Source: Acuticoccus sp965213555
GTDB lineage: Bacteria > Pseudomonadota > Alphaproteobacteria > Rhizobiales > Amorphaceae
Reading direction: 5' to 3'
Length of the DNA: 64,000 nucleotides
NCBI RefSeq assembly: GCF_965213555.1
Contig: NZ_OZ243890.1
Span: forward strand, 1,364,001-1,428,000
Shown here: positions 8,982-18,705 of the stretch, one piece after another
Layout of the letters: each line of letters begins with the position of its first letter
Position numbering within the stretch: the stretch's first letter is position 1
Program-made: the position numbers and the translations under genes
The notes under the pieces: generated by a model
The model's input: only the letters and a program-made list of their open reading frames with translations
The model's database searches: none
Told to the model about the DNA's origin: nothing

Positions 8982-9757
8982 GGCTTGGCGAGGGACACCG
9001 GCACCGCGCCGAAACGGCGCTGGCGCGTCGCGTAGTCCGCCAACGCCTCGTCGAACATCGCCTCGGAGAAGTCGGGCCAAAGCGTCTTGGGGAACGCGTA
9101 CTCCGCGTAGGCGGACTGCCACAGGAGGAAGTTCGAGATCCGCAGCTCGCCGGACGTCCTGATGACAAGGTCGGGGTCAGGCAGCGCCGCGGTATCGAGG
9201 TAGCGACTGAACGTCTCCTCGTCGAGCTCGTCCGGGGCGATCTCCCCGCGCGCCGCTGCTGCGGCGGCGCGTTGGACCGCGCGCACGATCTCGTCGCGTC
9301 CGCCGTAGTTGAAGGCGAGGACGAGGTCGCGACCATCGTTCTGCCGCGTCCGCGCCTCGGCGTCGTCGATGAGGCGCGTCAGCTCCTCCGACAGGTCGGC
9401 ACGTCCGCCGATCACCGTGATCCGGACGTTGTTCTCATCGAGCTCGTCGAGGTCGGCGCTGATGTAGCGTCGCAGGAGCGACATCAGCTCGTTGACCTCC
9501 GCCTGCGGCCGGTTCCAGTTTTCCCGGCTGAAGGCGAACAGCGTCAGGACCGCGATGCCGCGCGCGCCGGCGTGACGCACGGTGCGCCGCACCGCCTCGA
9601 TGCCTTGCCGATGTCCCAAGGTGCGCGGCAGCCCGCGCCGCCCCGCCCATCGCCCGTTGCCGTCCATGATGATGGCGACGTGCCGCGGCAGGTCGCGCGG
9701 CGGATCGACGGCCCGCGGAAGCGGCTGGAGCGTTGCGGCCAGGGGATCGGAACTCAC
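8978..9757 (-). CDS. uppS: isoprenyl transferase (undecaprenyl diphosphate synthase)
   Basis: UppS builds the C55 lipid carrier for peptidoglycan and O-antigen by cis-prenyl condensation of isopentenyl diphosphate. The 259-residue protein has the diphosphate-binding motif MDGNGRWA (catalytic Asp32), the FAFSRENWNRP segment near residue 74, and the C-terminal RTSGELRISNFLLWQ and DFSEAMFDEAL region expected for the family. GTG 9757 is the start. A 20-residue N-terminal extension before RHVAIIMDG is common in this group. It overlaps cdsA by four bases. Confidence 0.95.
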   Translation of the reverse strand: MSSDPLAATLQPLPRAVDPPRDLPRHVAIIMDGNGRWAGRRGLPRTLGHRQGIEAVRRTVRHAGARGIAVLTLFAFSRENWNRPQAEVNELMSLLRRYISADLDELDENNVRITVIGGRADLSEELTRLIDDAEARTRQNDGRDLVLAFNYGGRDEIVRAVQRAAAAAARGEIAPDELDEETFSRYLDTAALPDPDLVIRTSGELRISNFLLWQSAYAEYAFPKTLWPDFSEAMFDEALADYATRQRRFGAVPVSLAKP

Positions 9758-9771
9758 GGCGGAGGCCCCCG

Positions 9772-10317
9772 TCAGATCTGCGAGATCTCTTGCTCTTTCT
9801 GGGCGACGATGCCGTCGATCTCGCCGATCTTCTCGTCGGTGAGCTTTTGCACCTGGTCGGAGGCCTGGCGCTGTTCGTCCTCGCTGACGTCGGACTTCTT
9901 GACCGCCTCCATGCCGTCGCGACGCACGTGGCGCACGGCGACGCGCGCGGACTCGGCGTACTTGTGCGCCACCTTCGCGAGCTCGCGGCGACGCTCCTCG
10001 TTCAGCTCGGGGATCGGAATCCGCATGAGCTGGCCCTCAACTATAGGATTGAGGCCGAGCGACGATTCGCGGATCGCCTTCTCGACGGACTGCGCCATCG
10101 AGCGGTCCCACACGTGGACCGAGATCATCCGCGGCTCGGGCACGGAGACCGTGGCGACCTGGTTGAGCGTCATCGTGGCACCGTAGGCCTGCACGGTGAC
10201 GGGCTCGAGCATCGAGGCGGACGCCCGCCCGGTCCGAAGCCCGGAAAGCTCCGTCTTGAGGACCCCGAGCGCGCCGTCCATCCGCCGCCTCAGGTCGTCA
10301 AGGTCCACCGCGCTCAT
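9772..10317 (-). CDS. frr: ribosome recycling factor
   Basis: RRF, together with EF-G, splits post-termination ribosomes. The 181-residue protein has the expected three-helix bundle sequence: GLRTGRASASML near residue 26, the domain II segment YGATMTLNQVATVSVPEPR near 45-63, and the C-terminal basic/acidic helices (RRDGMEAVKKS, EDEQRQASD). Usual length is 185. It lies 14 bases upstream of uppS and 122 bases after pyrH. Confidence 0.97.
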   Translation of the reverse strand: MSAVDLDDLRRRMDGALGVLKTELSGLRTGRASASMLEPVTVQAYGATMTLNQVATVSVPEPRMISVHVWDRSMAQSVEKAIRESSLGLNPIVEGQLMRIPIPELNEERRRELAKVAHKYAESARVAVRHVRRDGMEAVKKSDVSEDEQRQASDQVQKLTDEKIGEIDGIVAQKEQEISQI

Positions 10318-10439
10318 GCAACTTGTCCTCTTCCGCTCGCCGGCGAGCCGCCGGGATGGTTCGCCTACGTATCAACCTGTAGCACCGGCGACAACGCGTG
10401 GCTGCGAGGGCTCGCGCCGTCGTTCGAACGATCGAGCCA

Positions 10440-11174
10440 TCAGTCCGATACGATGGTCGAGGTGCCCTCGCCACGCGCCACCGCAGGCAGCGCCCCGGCG
10501 GACTTGATCGAGAACACCACGATGGGCAACCGGTTGTCGCGGGCCAGCGCGATGGCGGCCGCGTCCATCACCCCGAGGCTCTTGGAAAGCGCCTCCTGGT
10601 GCCCGACGCGCTCGTAGCGCGTCGCCGTCGGCTCGCGGTTGGGATCGGCGGTGTAGACGCCGTCGACCTGGGTGCCCTTGAGCAGCGCGTCGCAGCCCAT
10701 CTCCACCGCGCGCAGCGCCGCTGCCGTATCCGTCGTGAAGAACGGATGCCCGGTGCCCGCCGCGAACAGGACGACGCGGCCCTCGGCCATGTGCTGCAGC
10801 GCGCCGCGATGGGTGAAGCGGTCGCAGATCACCGGCACGTCGATGGCCGACAACACCACCGCCTCGGTGCCGAGCGCCCTCAGCTGCGCGGCGACGGCGA
10901 CGGCATTCATCACGGTGGCGAGCATGCCCATCTGATCGCCCGCCACGCGGTCGACGGCGGTCAGCGCGTGGTTCGCTCCGCGCAGGAAGTTGCCGCCGCC
11001 GATGACGAGGCCGACCTCCCGGCCGGTGCGCACCACCTCGACGATCTCCGAGCAGATGCGCTGCAGCGTCGGCTGCGAGATGCCGTGGGCACCCTCGCCC
11101 ATCAGCGCCTCGCCGGACACCTTGATGAGAAGCCGGCGCCAGTCGGACGCCGGCTTCAGATCGCTGAGCTCCAC
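10440..11174 (-). CDS. pyrH: UMP kinase
   Basis: PyrH phosphorylates UMP to UDP, a control point of pyrimidine synthesis. The 244-residue protein of the amino-acid-kinase fold shows the ATP/phosphate loop KVSGEALMG at 18-26, GGGNFLRG near 60, the UMP-binding segment FAAGTGHPFFTTDTAAALRA near 135, and TQVDGVYTADP near 167. Start GTG 11174 abuts the tsf stop with no spacer, indicating translational coupling. Confidence 0.96.
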   Translation of the reverse strand: MELSDLKPASDWRRLLIKVSGEALMGEGAHGISQPTLQRICSEIVEVVRTGREVGLVIGGGNFLRGANHALTAVDRVAGDQMGMLATVMNAVAVAAQLRALGTEAVVLSAIDVPVICDRFTHRGALQHMAEGRVVLFAAGTGHPFFTTDTAAALRAVEMGCDALLKGTQVDGVYTADPNREPTATRYERVGHQEALSKSLGVMDAAAIALARDNRLPIVVFSIKSAGALPAVARGEGTSTIVSD

Positions 11175-12098
11175 CTAGCGGCCGGCCGCGGCGGCAACCT
11201 CAGCCGCGAAGTCGCTCTCGTCCCTTGCGATGCCCTCGCCGAGCGCGAAGCGGGCAAAGCCGGTGACCTCGATGGGCGCACCGACCGGGCCCTCCGCCTC
11301 CTTCACCGCCGCCTCGACGGTCTGGTCGGGGTTCACGACGAAGCTTTGCTTCAGGAGGACGACCTCCTCGTAGAACTTGCGCATGCGGCCCTCCACCATC
11401 TTCTCGATGATGGCCTCGGGCTTGCCGGAGGCGCGCGCCTGCTCGGCGTAGACCGCGCGCTCGCGCTCCACAGCCTCGGGTGGCACCTCGTCCACGTTGA
11501 GCGCGAGCGGGCCGACGGCGGCGATGTGCATGGCGACCTTGCGCCCGAGCTCGTCGAGCCTGTCCTTGTCGCCGGACGAGCGCATGGCGACGAGGACGCC
11601 GAGCTTGCCGAGCCCGGGCGCCACCGCGTTGTGCACGTAGGTCGAAACCACGCCGTCGGGCACCTCGAGCATCTCGGTGCGCCGAAGGTTGAGGTTCTCG
11701 CCGATGGTCGACACCGCCTCGGTCACCTCCTCGCCCACCGTGCGGTCGGAGTCGGGAAAGGGCTTTGCCTTCAGGGCGTCGATGTCGCCACCCGCCGACA
11801 GCCCCTCCTGCGCGATGGTGCGCACCAGGGTCTGGAAGGTCTCGTTGCGCCCCACGAAGTCCGTCTCGGAGTTGACCTCCACCAGCGCCGCCCGGGTGCC
11901 GTCGCCGGCGACCCCCACGAGCCCCTCGGCGGCGACGCGATCGGCCTTCTTGGCCGCCTTCGACAGGCCCTTCTTGCGCAGCCAGTCGACCGCCGCCTCC
12001 ATGTCCCCACCGCTCTCGTTGAGCGCGGTCTTGCAGTCCATCATGCCGACGCCGGTCTTCTCGCGGAGCGCCTTCACCTGCTGCGCCGTGATCGTCAT
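11175..12098 (-). CDS. tsf: translation elongation factor Ts
   Basis: EF-Ts is the guanine-nucleotide exchange factor of EF-Tu. The 307-residue protein begins with the UBA-like domain and the family signature TGVGMMDCKTAL (15-26), followed by WLRKKGLSKAAKKADRVAAEG. The core motif SETDFVGRNE near residue 77 contacts EF-Tu. The protein ends with EGIARDESDFAAEVAAAAGR. Length is typical. In nearly all bacteria rpsB lies directly upstream; here the upstream gene is a carbonic anhydrase, 181 bases away. Confidence 0.97.
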   Translation of the reverse strand: MTITAQQVKALREKTGVGMMDCKTALNESGGDMEAAVDWLRKKGLSKAAKKADRVAAEGLVGVAGDGTRAALVEVNSETDFVGRNETFQTLVRTIAQEGLSAGGDIDALKAKPFPDSDRTVGEEVTEAVSTIGENLNLRRTEMLEVPDGVVSTYVHNAVAPGLGKLGVLVAMRSSGDKDRLDELGRKVAMHIAAVGPLALNVDEVPPEAVERERAVYAEQARASGKPEAIIEKMVEGRMRKFYEEVVLLKQSFVVNPDQTVEAAVKEAEGPVGAPIEVTGFARFALGEGIARDESDFAAEVAAAAGR

Positions 12099-12279
12099 TC
12101 TCGAGTCCTGGGTCTTGGAGCGGCGCGGCGGACGCGCCGCACCCTCATGTTCGATTGAGCGGCCGGAGTCGACCCCCGGCTAGGAAATTAGCCGAGCCTG
12201 GATCGCCCCGGTCCCGCCCGTCCTCGCGGGCCCAAGAGGGTGCGCGGAAGGATGGCGGAGGGCGGCCGCGGGCCGTGAG
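12099..12279 (-). other. intergenic region between can and tsf with three hairpins
   Basis: Three inverted repeats lie in a row: GCCCG/CGGGC (12216-12231), CGGCTA/TAGCCG with loop GGAAAT (12177-12194), and GCGGCGC/GCGCCGC (12120-12140). None is followed by a T-run. They could end can transcription or form part of a tsf leader. No clear consensus promoter was recognised. Confidence 0.4.
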
Positions 12280-12933
12280 TTAGGACGTCGCCATCGCCGG
12301 TTGAACCCCCTCGGGCCCGTCGGCCATTGGCTCCTCGCCGCTGCCGACGGTGTGGCGCACGAGCGGCCGCAGCACACCGTCATGCAGCGCGTAGACGAGG
12401 CCGTAAATCTCGAGCGCCTGTCCTCGCTTCCACGCGTTGCGCACGATCGTCGTGCGCGCGACGTTGCGCGCCTGCTCGATGACGTTGAGCTCGCACAGCC
12501 GGTCAAGCCGATGCTCCTGGGGCGTGGCATCCACGTGGGCAGCGTTCAGCCTGCGCACGAGGCGGATGTGGTTCAGCCAGTTGTCGATGAGGCCGTGGTC
12601 CTCGTCCGACATCGACGCCGCGATGCCGCCGCAGCCGTAGTGCCCGCACACGATGACGGTCTTCACGCGCAGGATCTCCACCGCGAACTGCAGGACCGAC
12701 AACAGGTTGAGGTCGGACGGCGCTACCACGTTCGCGATGTTGCGGTGGACGAACACCTCGCCTGGGGGAAGGTCCATGATCTGGTTCGCCGGCACGCGGC
12801 TGTCGGAGCAGCCGATCCACAGCCAGTCGGGTGCCTGCTGGCGCGACAGGCGCAGGAAGAACTCTGAGTCGGCTGCCGTGACGCGCTCCGCCCAGGCGCG
12901 GTTGTTGTCGAGTACCTTTGCGATGTCGCCCAT
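12280..12933 (-). CDS. can: beta-class carbonic anhydrase
   Basis: It interconverts CO2 and bicarbonate in the cytoplasm, supplying bicarbonate to carboxylases. The 217-residue protein carries the full zinc site of the plant-type beta class: Cys42 and Asp44-Arg46 in CSDSR, then His98 and Cys101 in CGHYGCGG. The start ATG at 12931-12933 has a strong GGAGG six bases upstream. The open frame extends further, but that part is a shadow of the chrA end. Its position directly upstream of tsf, where rpsB is normally found, is unusual. Confidence 0.95.
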   Translation of the reverse strand: MGDIAKVLDNNRAWAERVTAADSEFFLRLSRQQAPDWLWIGCSDSRVPANQIMDLPPGEVFVHRNIANVVAPSDLNLLSVLQFAVEILRVKTVIVCGHYGCGGIAASMSDEDHGLIDNWLNHIRLVRRLNAAHVDATPQEHRLDRLCELNVIEQARNVARTTIVRNAWKRGQALEIYGLVYALHDGVLRPLVRHTVGSGEEPMADGPEGVQPAMATS

Positions 12934-13024
12934 GGAACCTCCAGCGCGGTGCGCCAGGGACTGGGCACCGTCGCGACCATAACAACACGCCGGGACCTCC
13001 CCAAGCCGCGCCGTCCTCTGACGG

Positions 13025-14335
13025 TCAGCCGGCCGCTTGGCCGGTTGATCCAGGCCAGGCGAACTCCGCGGCGATCCCCAGCACCGCGGAGGCGGCGAGC
13101 ACGACGAGGATCGACCACTTGAAACCGACGAGGAGGACGACGCCAAGGACGGTCAGCGCGACCGCCACCAGATCCACTGCCGGCGTCGTCGGCCAGGGCA
13201 TGTCGAGCGGCCCCGCAGTCAGGCGACCTACGTCGAGGAAGAGGACGTGCAGCGCGAACCACAGCGCGAGGCTCGCGATGACGCCGACCACCGCGGCGGT
13301 GACGGCGGCGAGCGCGCCGCGCAGGCGCGCGCGCGTGTTGAGCCACGCGATGTAGGGGGCGCCGACGAAGATCCACAGGAAGCACGGCACGAACGTCGCC
13401 CACAGCGCGACGGCGGCGCCGGCGACCGCGAAGCCGACGCTGCCGGAGGCGTTCCAGGCCGCAAGGAAGCCGACGAACTGGGTGACGAGGATCAGCGGGC
13501 CCGGAGTCGTTTCGGCGAGCCCGAGCCCGTCCATCATCTCGCCGGTTGCGAGCCAGCCGTGCAAGGCCACCACTTCCTGCGCCATGTAGGCGAGGACCGC
13601 GTACGCGCCGCCGAAGGTGACGACGGCGAGGCGCGAGAAGAACCACCCGAGGTCGGCAAGCAGGCCCGCCTCGAACGCGGACAGCGCGGCGAGCGGCACG
13701 AGCCACAGCGCAAGCCACACCGCCGCGGTGCGCGCCGTCCCGGCCGCAGAGGTGGCAGGCCGCGCCGCGGGCACGGCCACGGCGGCGGGCGCCCCGCGCG
13801 CGAAGCCAACGGCTGCCGCGGCGAGGACGATCACCGGGTAAGGAAGTGCCGCCAGGAAGAGCGCCGCGAACGAGGCGAGCGCGAGCGTCACGGCGACGCC
13901 GTCCTTCAGCGCGCGGCGGGAGATGCGGATCATCGCCTCGACGACGAGGGCGATGACGGCAGCCTTGACGCCGACGAACGCGGCCTCGACGAGGGGCACG
14001 TCCCCCGCCGCTGCATACAGGCCCGCGAGGGCGAGGACGACGAGGGCGCCGGGCAGCACGAACAAGAGCCCGGCGGCGAGGCCGCCGACGACGCCGTGCC
14101 GCCGCCACCCGACGTAGGTGGCGAGCTGCATGGCCTCCGGGCCGGGCAGCAGCATGCAGAAGCTGAGGCCGGCGAGGAAGTCGTCCTCCGTCAGCCAGCG
14201 CTCCTCCTCGACGAGGATGCGGTGCATCAGCGCGATCTGCGCCGTCGGCCCGCCGAAGGACAGGACACCGATGCGCGCGAACACCCCGAGGGCGTCGCGC
14301 AGCGTAGCGTCCGCCGCGACCCGGTCCGCCGTCAT
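13025..14335 (-). CDS. chrA: chromate efflux transporter ChrA (long-chain CHR family)
   Basis: ChrA exports chromate across the inner membrane using the proton motive force. The 436-residue protein has two homologous halves, as expected for the long-chain family: SFGGPTAQIALMH near residue 26 with LLPGPEAMQLATYVGWRRHG near 63, repeated as VTFGGAYAVLAYMAQ near 240 with ETTPGPLILVTQFVGF near 275. About ten hydrophobic helices are visible. A GGGGG run lies before the ATG at 14333-14335. It is 79 bases downstream of the ChrB-like gene, so both are probably one operon. Confidence 0.92.
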   Translation of the reverse strand: MTADRVAADATLRDALGVFARIGVLSFGGPTAQIALMHRILVEEERWLTEDDFLAGLSFCMLLPGPEAMQLATYVGWRRHGVVGGLAAGLLFVLPGALVVLALAGLYAAAGDVPLVEAAFVGVKAAVIALVVEAMIRISRRALKDGVAVTLALASFAALFLAALPYPVIVLAAAAVGFARGAPAAVAVPAARPATSAAGTARTAAVWLALWLVPLAALSAFEAGLLADLGWFFSRLAVVTFGGAYAVLAYMAQEVVALHGWLATGEMMDGLGLAETTPGPLILVTQFVGFLAAWNASGSVGFAVAGAAVALWATFVPCFLWIFVGAPYIAWLNTRARLRGALAAVTAAVVGVIASLALWFALHVLFLDVGRLTAGPLDMPWPTTPAVDLVAVALTVLGVVLLVGFKWSILVVLAASAVLGIAAEFAWPGSTGQAAG

Positions 14336-14414
14336 CGCCGAACCCCCGCGGCCGATAAGACGCGGCCCTCGCCCGACCGCTCCGTGGCCCGGTCGGCCCG
14401 CACGGCAGCGCCCC

Positions 14415-15227
14415 TCATGCCGCCCGCCCCGTGGGCCAATCGTGCCCCTCCTCGTGGCCATCGCGCGCCCAGCGGTAGAGCGCGTCGTAGAGCGCCATGC
14501 CCGCCTCGAGCTGCTCGAGGTCGTCCCTGTGGAGCCGTGACAGGCCGACCGAGACCGCGAGGAGCCCCGCCGCCTGTGGCGCAAGGTCGTGCCGGTTGGT
14601 GTCCGCCGCGCGCACCACCGTGGCCAGCCGATGGAGCGCCTCCCCGCCCAGACCGAACGCCTCGACCATGGTGTCGAAGCTGCAGCGATCGCCGCGGTGG
14701 GAGAGCGCTGCTCCCTCCACATCGAACGGGGTGGCGCCGAACCTGTCGGCCACCGCGTCCACCTCGGACGGGGCGACGAACAGGAAGCGCGCCCGCCGGT
14801 CGACGAACCGGCGCACGAGCCAGGGGCAGGCGATGCGGTCGATCTTCGGCCGATGGCGCGTCACCCACAACGTCGCGTCGTGGATGGGCTTAGGCAGCGC
14901 CGCGATGGGGACGGCCGGCGCGCCCGACCGGCGCCACGCCTCGGTGCCTCCCTCGAGGAACTCCGCCGGCGCGCCCAGCGTGCGCAGGAGCGCCGCCGAG
15001 CCCTGGCTCAGCTTCAACCCCTTCTGGCAGGCGACCACAATGCGCTGGCCGGCAAGCTCGTCGGCAAGGCGAGCGACGTCGGCGAACGGCACGAGGCGCG
15101 CGCCCGGGATGAGGTGGGGATCGGCGGCGACGTCCTCGTCGATGCGGACGTCGAGCACGTGCGGTGCGGATGGGGTGCCGACGAGGCGACCGAGCTGGCC
15201 GACGGTGATGGCAGTTGGCGACGACAT
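14415..15227 (-). CDS. chrB: rhodanese-ChrB fusion, chromate resistance protein
   Basis: Residues 8-115 form a rhodanese domain (HVLDVRIDED, active-site Cys67 in VACQKGLKLS, then FLEGGTEAWRRSG). Residues 120-265 match the C-terminal domain of ChrB: WVTRHRPKIDRIACPWLVRR, FLFVAPSEVDAVADRF, SHRGDRCSFDTMV. Classical ChrB carries a regulatory N-terminal domain instead, so a rhodanese at the N-terminus suggests sulfurtransfer or redox handling coupled to chromate stress; this is inference. ATG 15225-15227 has GGGAGGA nine bases upstream. It directly precedes chrA. Confidence 0.85.
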   Translation of the reverse strand: MSSPTAITVGQLGRLVGTPSAPHVLDVRIDEDVAADPHLIPGARLVPFADVARLADELAGQRIVVACQKGLKLSQGSAALLRTLGAPAEFLEGGTEAWRRSGAPAVPIAALPKPIHDATLWVTRHRPKIDRIACPWLVRRFVDRRARFLFVAPSEVDAVADRFGATPFDVEGAALSHRGDRCSFDTMVEAFGLGGEALHRLATVVRAADTNRHDLAPQAAGLLAVSVGLSRLHRDDLEQLEAGMALYDALYRWARDGHEEGHDWPTGRAA

Positions 15228-15368
15228 GCGCGTCCTCCCTGTGACGGGGGGTGGCGCGAACGTTGGGCTGTCGCCTCACGGGGTGCTCGCAGACCCCATG
15301 CCGCCGTGATGGACCGTGCGGCCGAACCGGTCAACCACCGGCCGCGATGGAACGCGAGGCGGTGGCCG

Positions 15369-15473
15369 AGCGCGGTTTGGGGTCAGATGGAGCCACCCAA
15401 CCCCAAGAAGACCGCCCTCATCCGCGAGCTACAGCACCTTACCTTGGGTCTGAGAACACCCAGTATGCTCTAG
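15369..15473. repeat. mosaic palindromic element, copy 1 (degenerate)
   Basis: This stretch is a diverged copy of 53849-53960. Shared blocks include CGGTTTGGGGT, CCCAACCCCA, AGAAGACCGC, TGGGTCTGAG, ACCCAG and the end TGCTCTAG. Both internal stems are imperfect here, and the left end lacks the CTAGAGC seen in copy 2. The right-hand CTAG provides the TAG stop codon of serA on the minus strand. The two-palindrome plan and length recall the RIME elements of Rhizobiaceae, but identity is not shown. Confidence 0.8.
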
Positions 15474-17101
15474 AAGGCCAGCGCCCTTGCCGCGGTGACG
15501 AGGGGCAGCGCCGTTACCTTGGCAACGATGGAGGGGTCCGGCGCACCGTCGACCTCCACGAGGCAGATCGCCTCCGCACCGGCACGCTCGCGACCCAACG
15601 TGAAGCTTGCGATGTTGACGCCCTCCGCGCCGAGCAGCGTGCCGATGGAGCCGATGAAGCCGGGCTTGTCCTCGTTCGTCACGTAGAGCATGTGCGGCGC
15701 GAAGTTCGCCTCGAGGTTGATCCCCTTCACCTGGATGATGCGTGGCCTGCCGTCGGAGAACACGGTGCCGGCCACCGAACGCTCGCCGCGCTCCGTGGCG
15801 ACGGTAAGGCGGATGGTGTTCTCGTAGGCCCCCTGCCGCTCGCGCCGCGTCTCCTCCACCTGGATGCCGCGGTCGCGCGCGATGGTCGGCGCCGACACCA
15901 TGTTCACGTCCTGGAGGAGCGGCCGCATCAGCCCCGTGACTGCGGCTGCGGTCAGAGCGCGCAGGTTGAGCTCCGCGACCTCGCCCTCGTACTCGATGCG
16001 CACGGCGCGGATGCCGGTCTCCGTGAGCTGCCCCGCGAAGGAGCCGAGCCCCTCGGCGAGCGCCACGAAGGGGGTGAGGATCGGCGCCTCCTCCGCCGTG
16101 ATGGAGGGCATGTTGAGCGCGTTGGAGACGGCGCCGCGCAACAGGTAGTCCGCCATCTGCTCCGCCACCTGGAGCGCGACGTTCTCCTGCGCCTCCGTGG
16201 TCGCCGCGCCGAGGTGGGGAGTGCAAACGAGGTTCGGGGCTCCGAACAGCACGTTCTCAGTCGCGGGCTCCTCGGCGAACACGTCCACCCCCGCGCCGCC
16301 GAGCCGCCCCTCGTCGAGCGCCCGCCGCAGCGCCGCCTCGTCCACCAGCCCGCCGCGGGCGCAGTTGATCAGGATCGCGCCTTGCTTCATGGCGGCGATC
16401 GCTTCGGCCGAGACGATGTTCCGGGTGCGCTCGGTCAGCGGGGTGTGCAGCGTGATGATGTCGGCCCGGCGCAGCAGCTCGTCGAGCTCGACCTTCTCGA
16501 CGCCGAGCTCCATCGCGCGCTCCGCCGTGAGGAACGGGTCGAAGGCGATGACGCGCAGCTTGAGCCCGATGGCGCGCGCGGCGACGATCGAGCCGATGTT
16601 GCCGCAGCCGACGACGCCCAGCGTCTTGCCGGTGAGCTCGCGGCCCATGAAGCGGTTCTTCTCCCATCGCCCGGCCTGGGTCGACGCATCGGCCGCCGCG
16701 ATCTGGCGCGACACCGCGAACATCATCGCGACGGCGTGCTCGGCGGTGGTGATGGAGTTGCCGAACGGCGTGTTCATGACGATGACGCCGGCGCGCGAGG
16801 CAGCAGGGATGTCGACGTTGTCGACGCCGATGCCGGCGCGGCCGACGACCTTCAGCCGCTTGGCGGCCGCCAGCACCTTCTCGGTCACCTTGGTGGCGGA
16901 GCGGATGGCGAGGCCGTCGACGTCCGCCACCGCGGCGTGGAGCGCGTCCTTGTCCTTGCCGAGGTCCGGCTCGTAGACGACCTCGACCCCACGCTCGCGG
17001 AAGATGTCCACCGCAGCCGTGGACAGCTTGTCGGAGATGAGGACGACCGGGCGCGGGCGCGCCGCCGGCAAGGCGGCCTGGGTAGGGGCGATCTGTTGCA
17101 T
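15470..17101 (-). CDS. serA: D-3-phosphoglycerate dehydrogenase
   Basis: SerA oxidises 3-phosphoglycerate to 3-phosphohydroxypyruvate with NAD, the first step of serine synthesis. The 543-residue protein is the long three-domain form. The substrate and NAD domains occupy residues 20-335, with GCGNIG at 165-170, INCARGGLVDE near 255 and the catalytic-loop histidine in CTPHLGAAT near 300. The allosteric-substrate-binding (ASB) domain lies at about 340-460 and the ACT domain (MLYVTNEDKPGFIGSIGTLL) from about 470. A 17-residue non-conserved N-terminus precedes the domain. The start at 17101 is the ATG 74 bases after serC. The stop TAG lies inside the terminal CTAG of repeat copy 1. Confidence 0.96.
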   Translation of the reverse strand: MQQIAPTQAALPAARPRPVVLISDKLSTAAVDIFRERGVEVVYEPDLGKDKDALHAAVADVDGLAIRSATKVTEKVLAAAKRLKVVGRAGIGVDNVDIPAASRAGVIVMNTPFGNSITTAEHAVAMMFAVSRQIAAADASTQAGRWEKNRFMGRELTGKTLGVVGCGNIGSIVAARAIGLKLRVIAFDPFLTAERAMELGVEKVELDELLRRADIITLHTPLTERTRNIVSAEAIAAMKQGAILINCARGGLVDEAALRRALDEGRLGGAGVDVFAEEPATENVLFGAPNLVCTPHLGAATTEAQENVALQVAEQMADYLLRGAVSNALNMPSITAEEAPILTPFVALAEGLGSFAGQLTETGIRAVRIEYEGEVAELNLRALTAAAVTGLMRPLLQDVNMVSAPTIARDRGIQVEETRRERQGAYENTIRLTVATERGERSVAGTVFSDGRPRIIQVKGINLEANFAPHMLYVTNEDKPGFIGSIGTLLGAEGVNIASFTLGRERAGAEAICLVEVDGAPDPSIVAKVTALPLVTAARALAF

Positions 17102-17175
17102 GGGGTTCTCTCGAGCGCGCGGCGGCGCGGCCGGCCGCGGCGTCGGTGACGGGGGAACTGCGGCGGGGGTTCGGC

Positions 17176-18357
<1,182 letters not shown>

Positions 18358-18360
18358 GGT

Positions 18361-18414
18361 GCTATCCTTTCAGATAGTCGCCCCTCGTTGGGGAGGGGTG
18401 TCCCACCGCGGTGG
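18361..18414 (-). promoter_or_regulatory. structured serC leader, candidate serC RNA motif
   Basis: Three consecutive hairpins lie immediately before the serC start, read on the minus strand: CCACC/GGTGG (18403-18414), CCCCTC/GAGGGG (18381-18398) and CTATC/GATAG (18362-18377). The last one holds the AAAGGA ribosome-binding site in its loop and 3' arm, so folding would affect translation initiation. A conserved serC RNA motif with this placement is known upstream of serC-serA operons in Alphaproteobacteria. Assignment is by position and architecture only. Confidence 0.6.
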
Positions 18415-18705
18415 CTACAGGCGGCGGGACCGTCGTGCAAGCCACGTCGACCGTACCGATGGAGGGCAAGGCGGGCAGCGGCGCGACGGACGCCGACCGA
18501 CGTCGCAGGCGGTCGACACGTCCTGTCTGGGACCCGGTGACGCGTCGATCCGGAGCCGGCGCCGCGTGCGACGACCGCGGCGAGCGTCCGGCGAACCGCC
18601 GGTGCGCCTGCGATGCCCCAACCTGCTGAGCCCCAACCCCGTATTGGTCGGCGGACCGAAGGCGCAGGCGCCTGACCGAGGGTCGGGCATCTGCGTCGCT
18701 GCAGC
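18415..18705. other. intergenic region between glmM end and serC leader
   Basis: No gene is supported here. It should hold the serC promoter on the minus strand and the end of glmM transcription. A GGCGC/GCGCC inverted repeat at 18661-18672 lies about 35 bases beyond the glmM stop. No consensus promoter was recognised. Confidence 0.4.

Noticed and set aside
12180..12530. A small gene between can and tsf that could stand for rpsB
   Set aside because: The frame overlaps can, and its translation has no S2 features; rpsB is simply not in the window.
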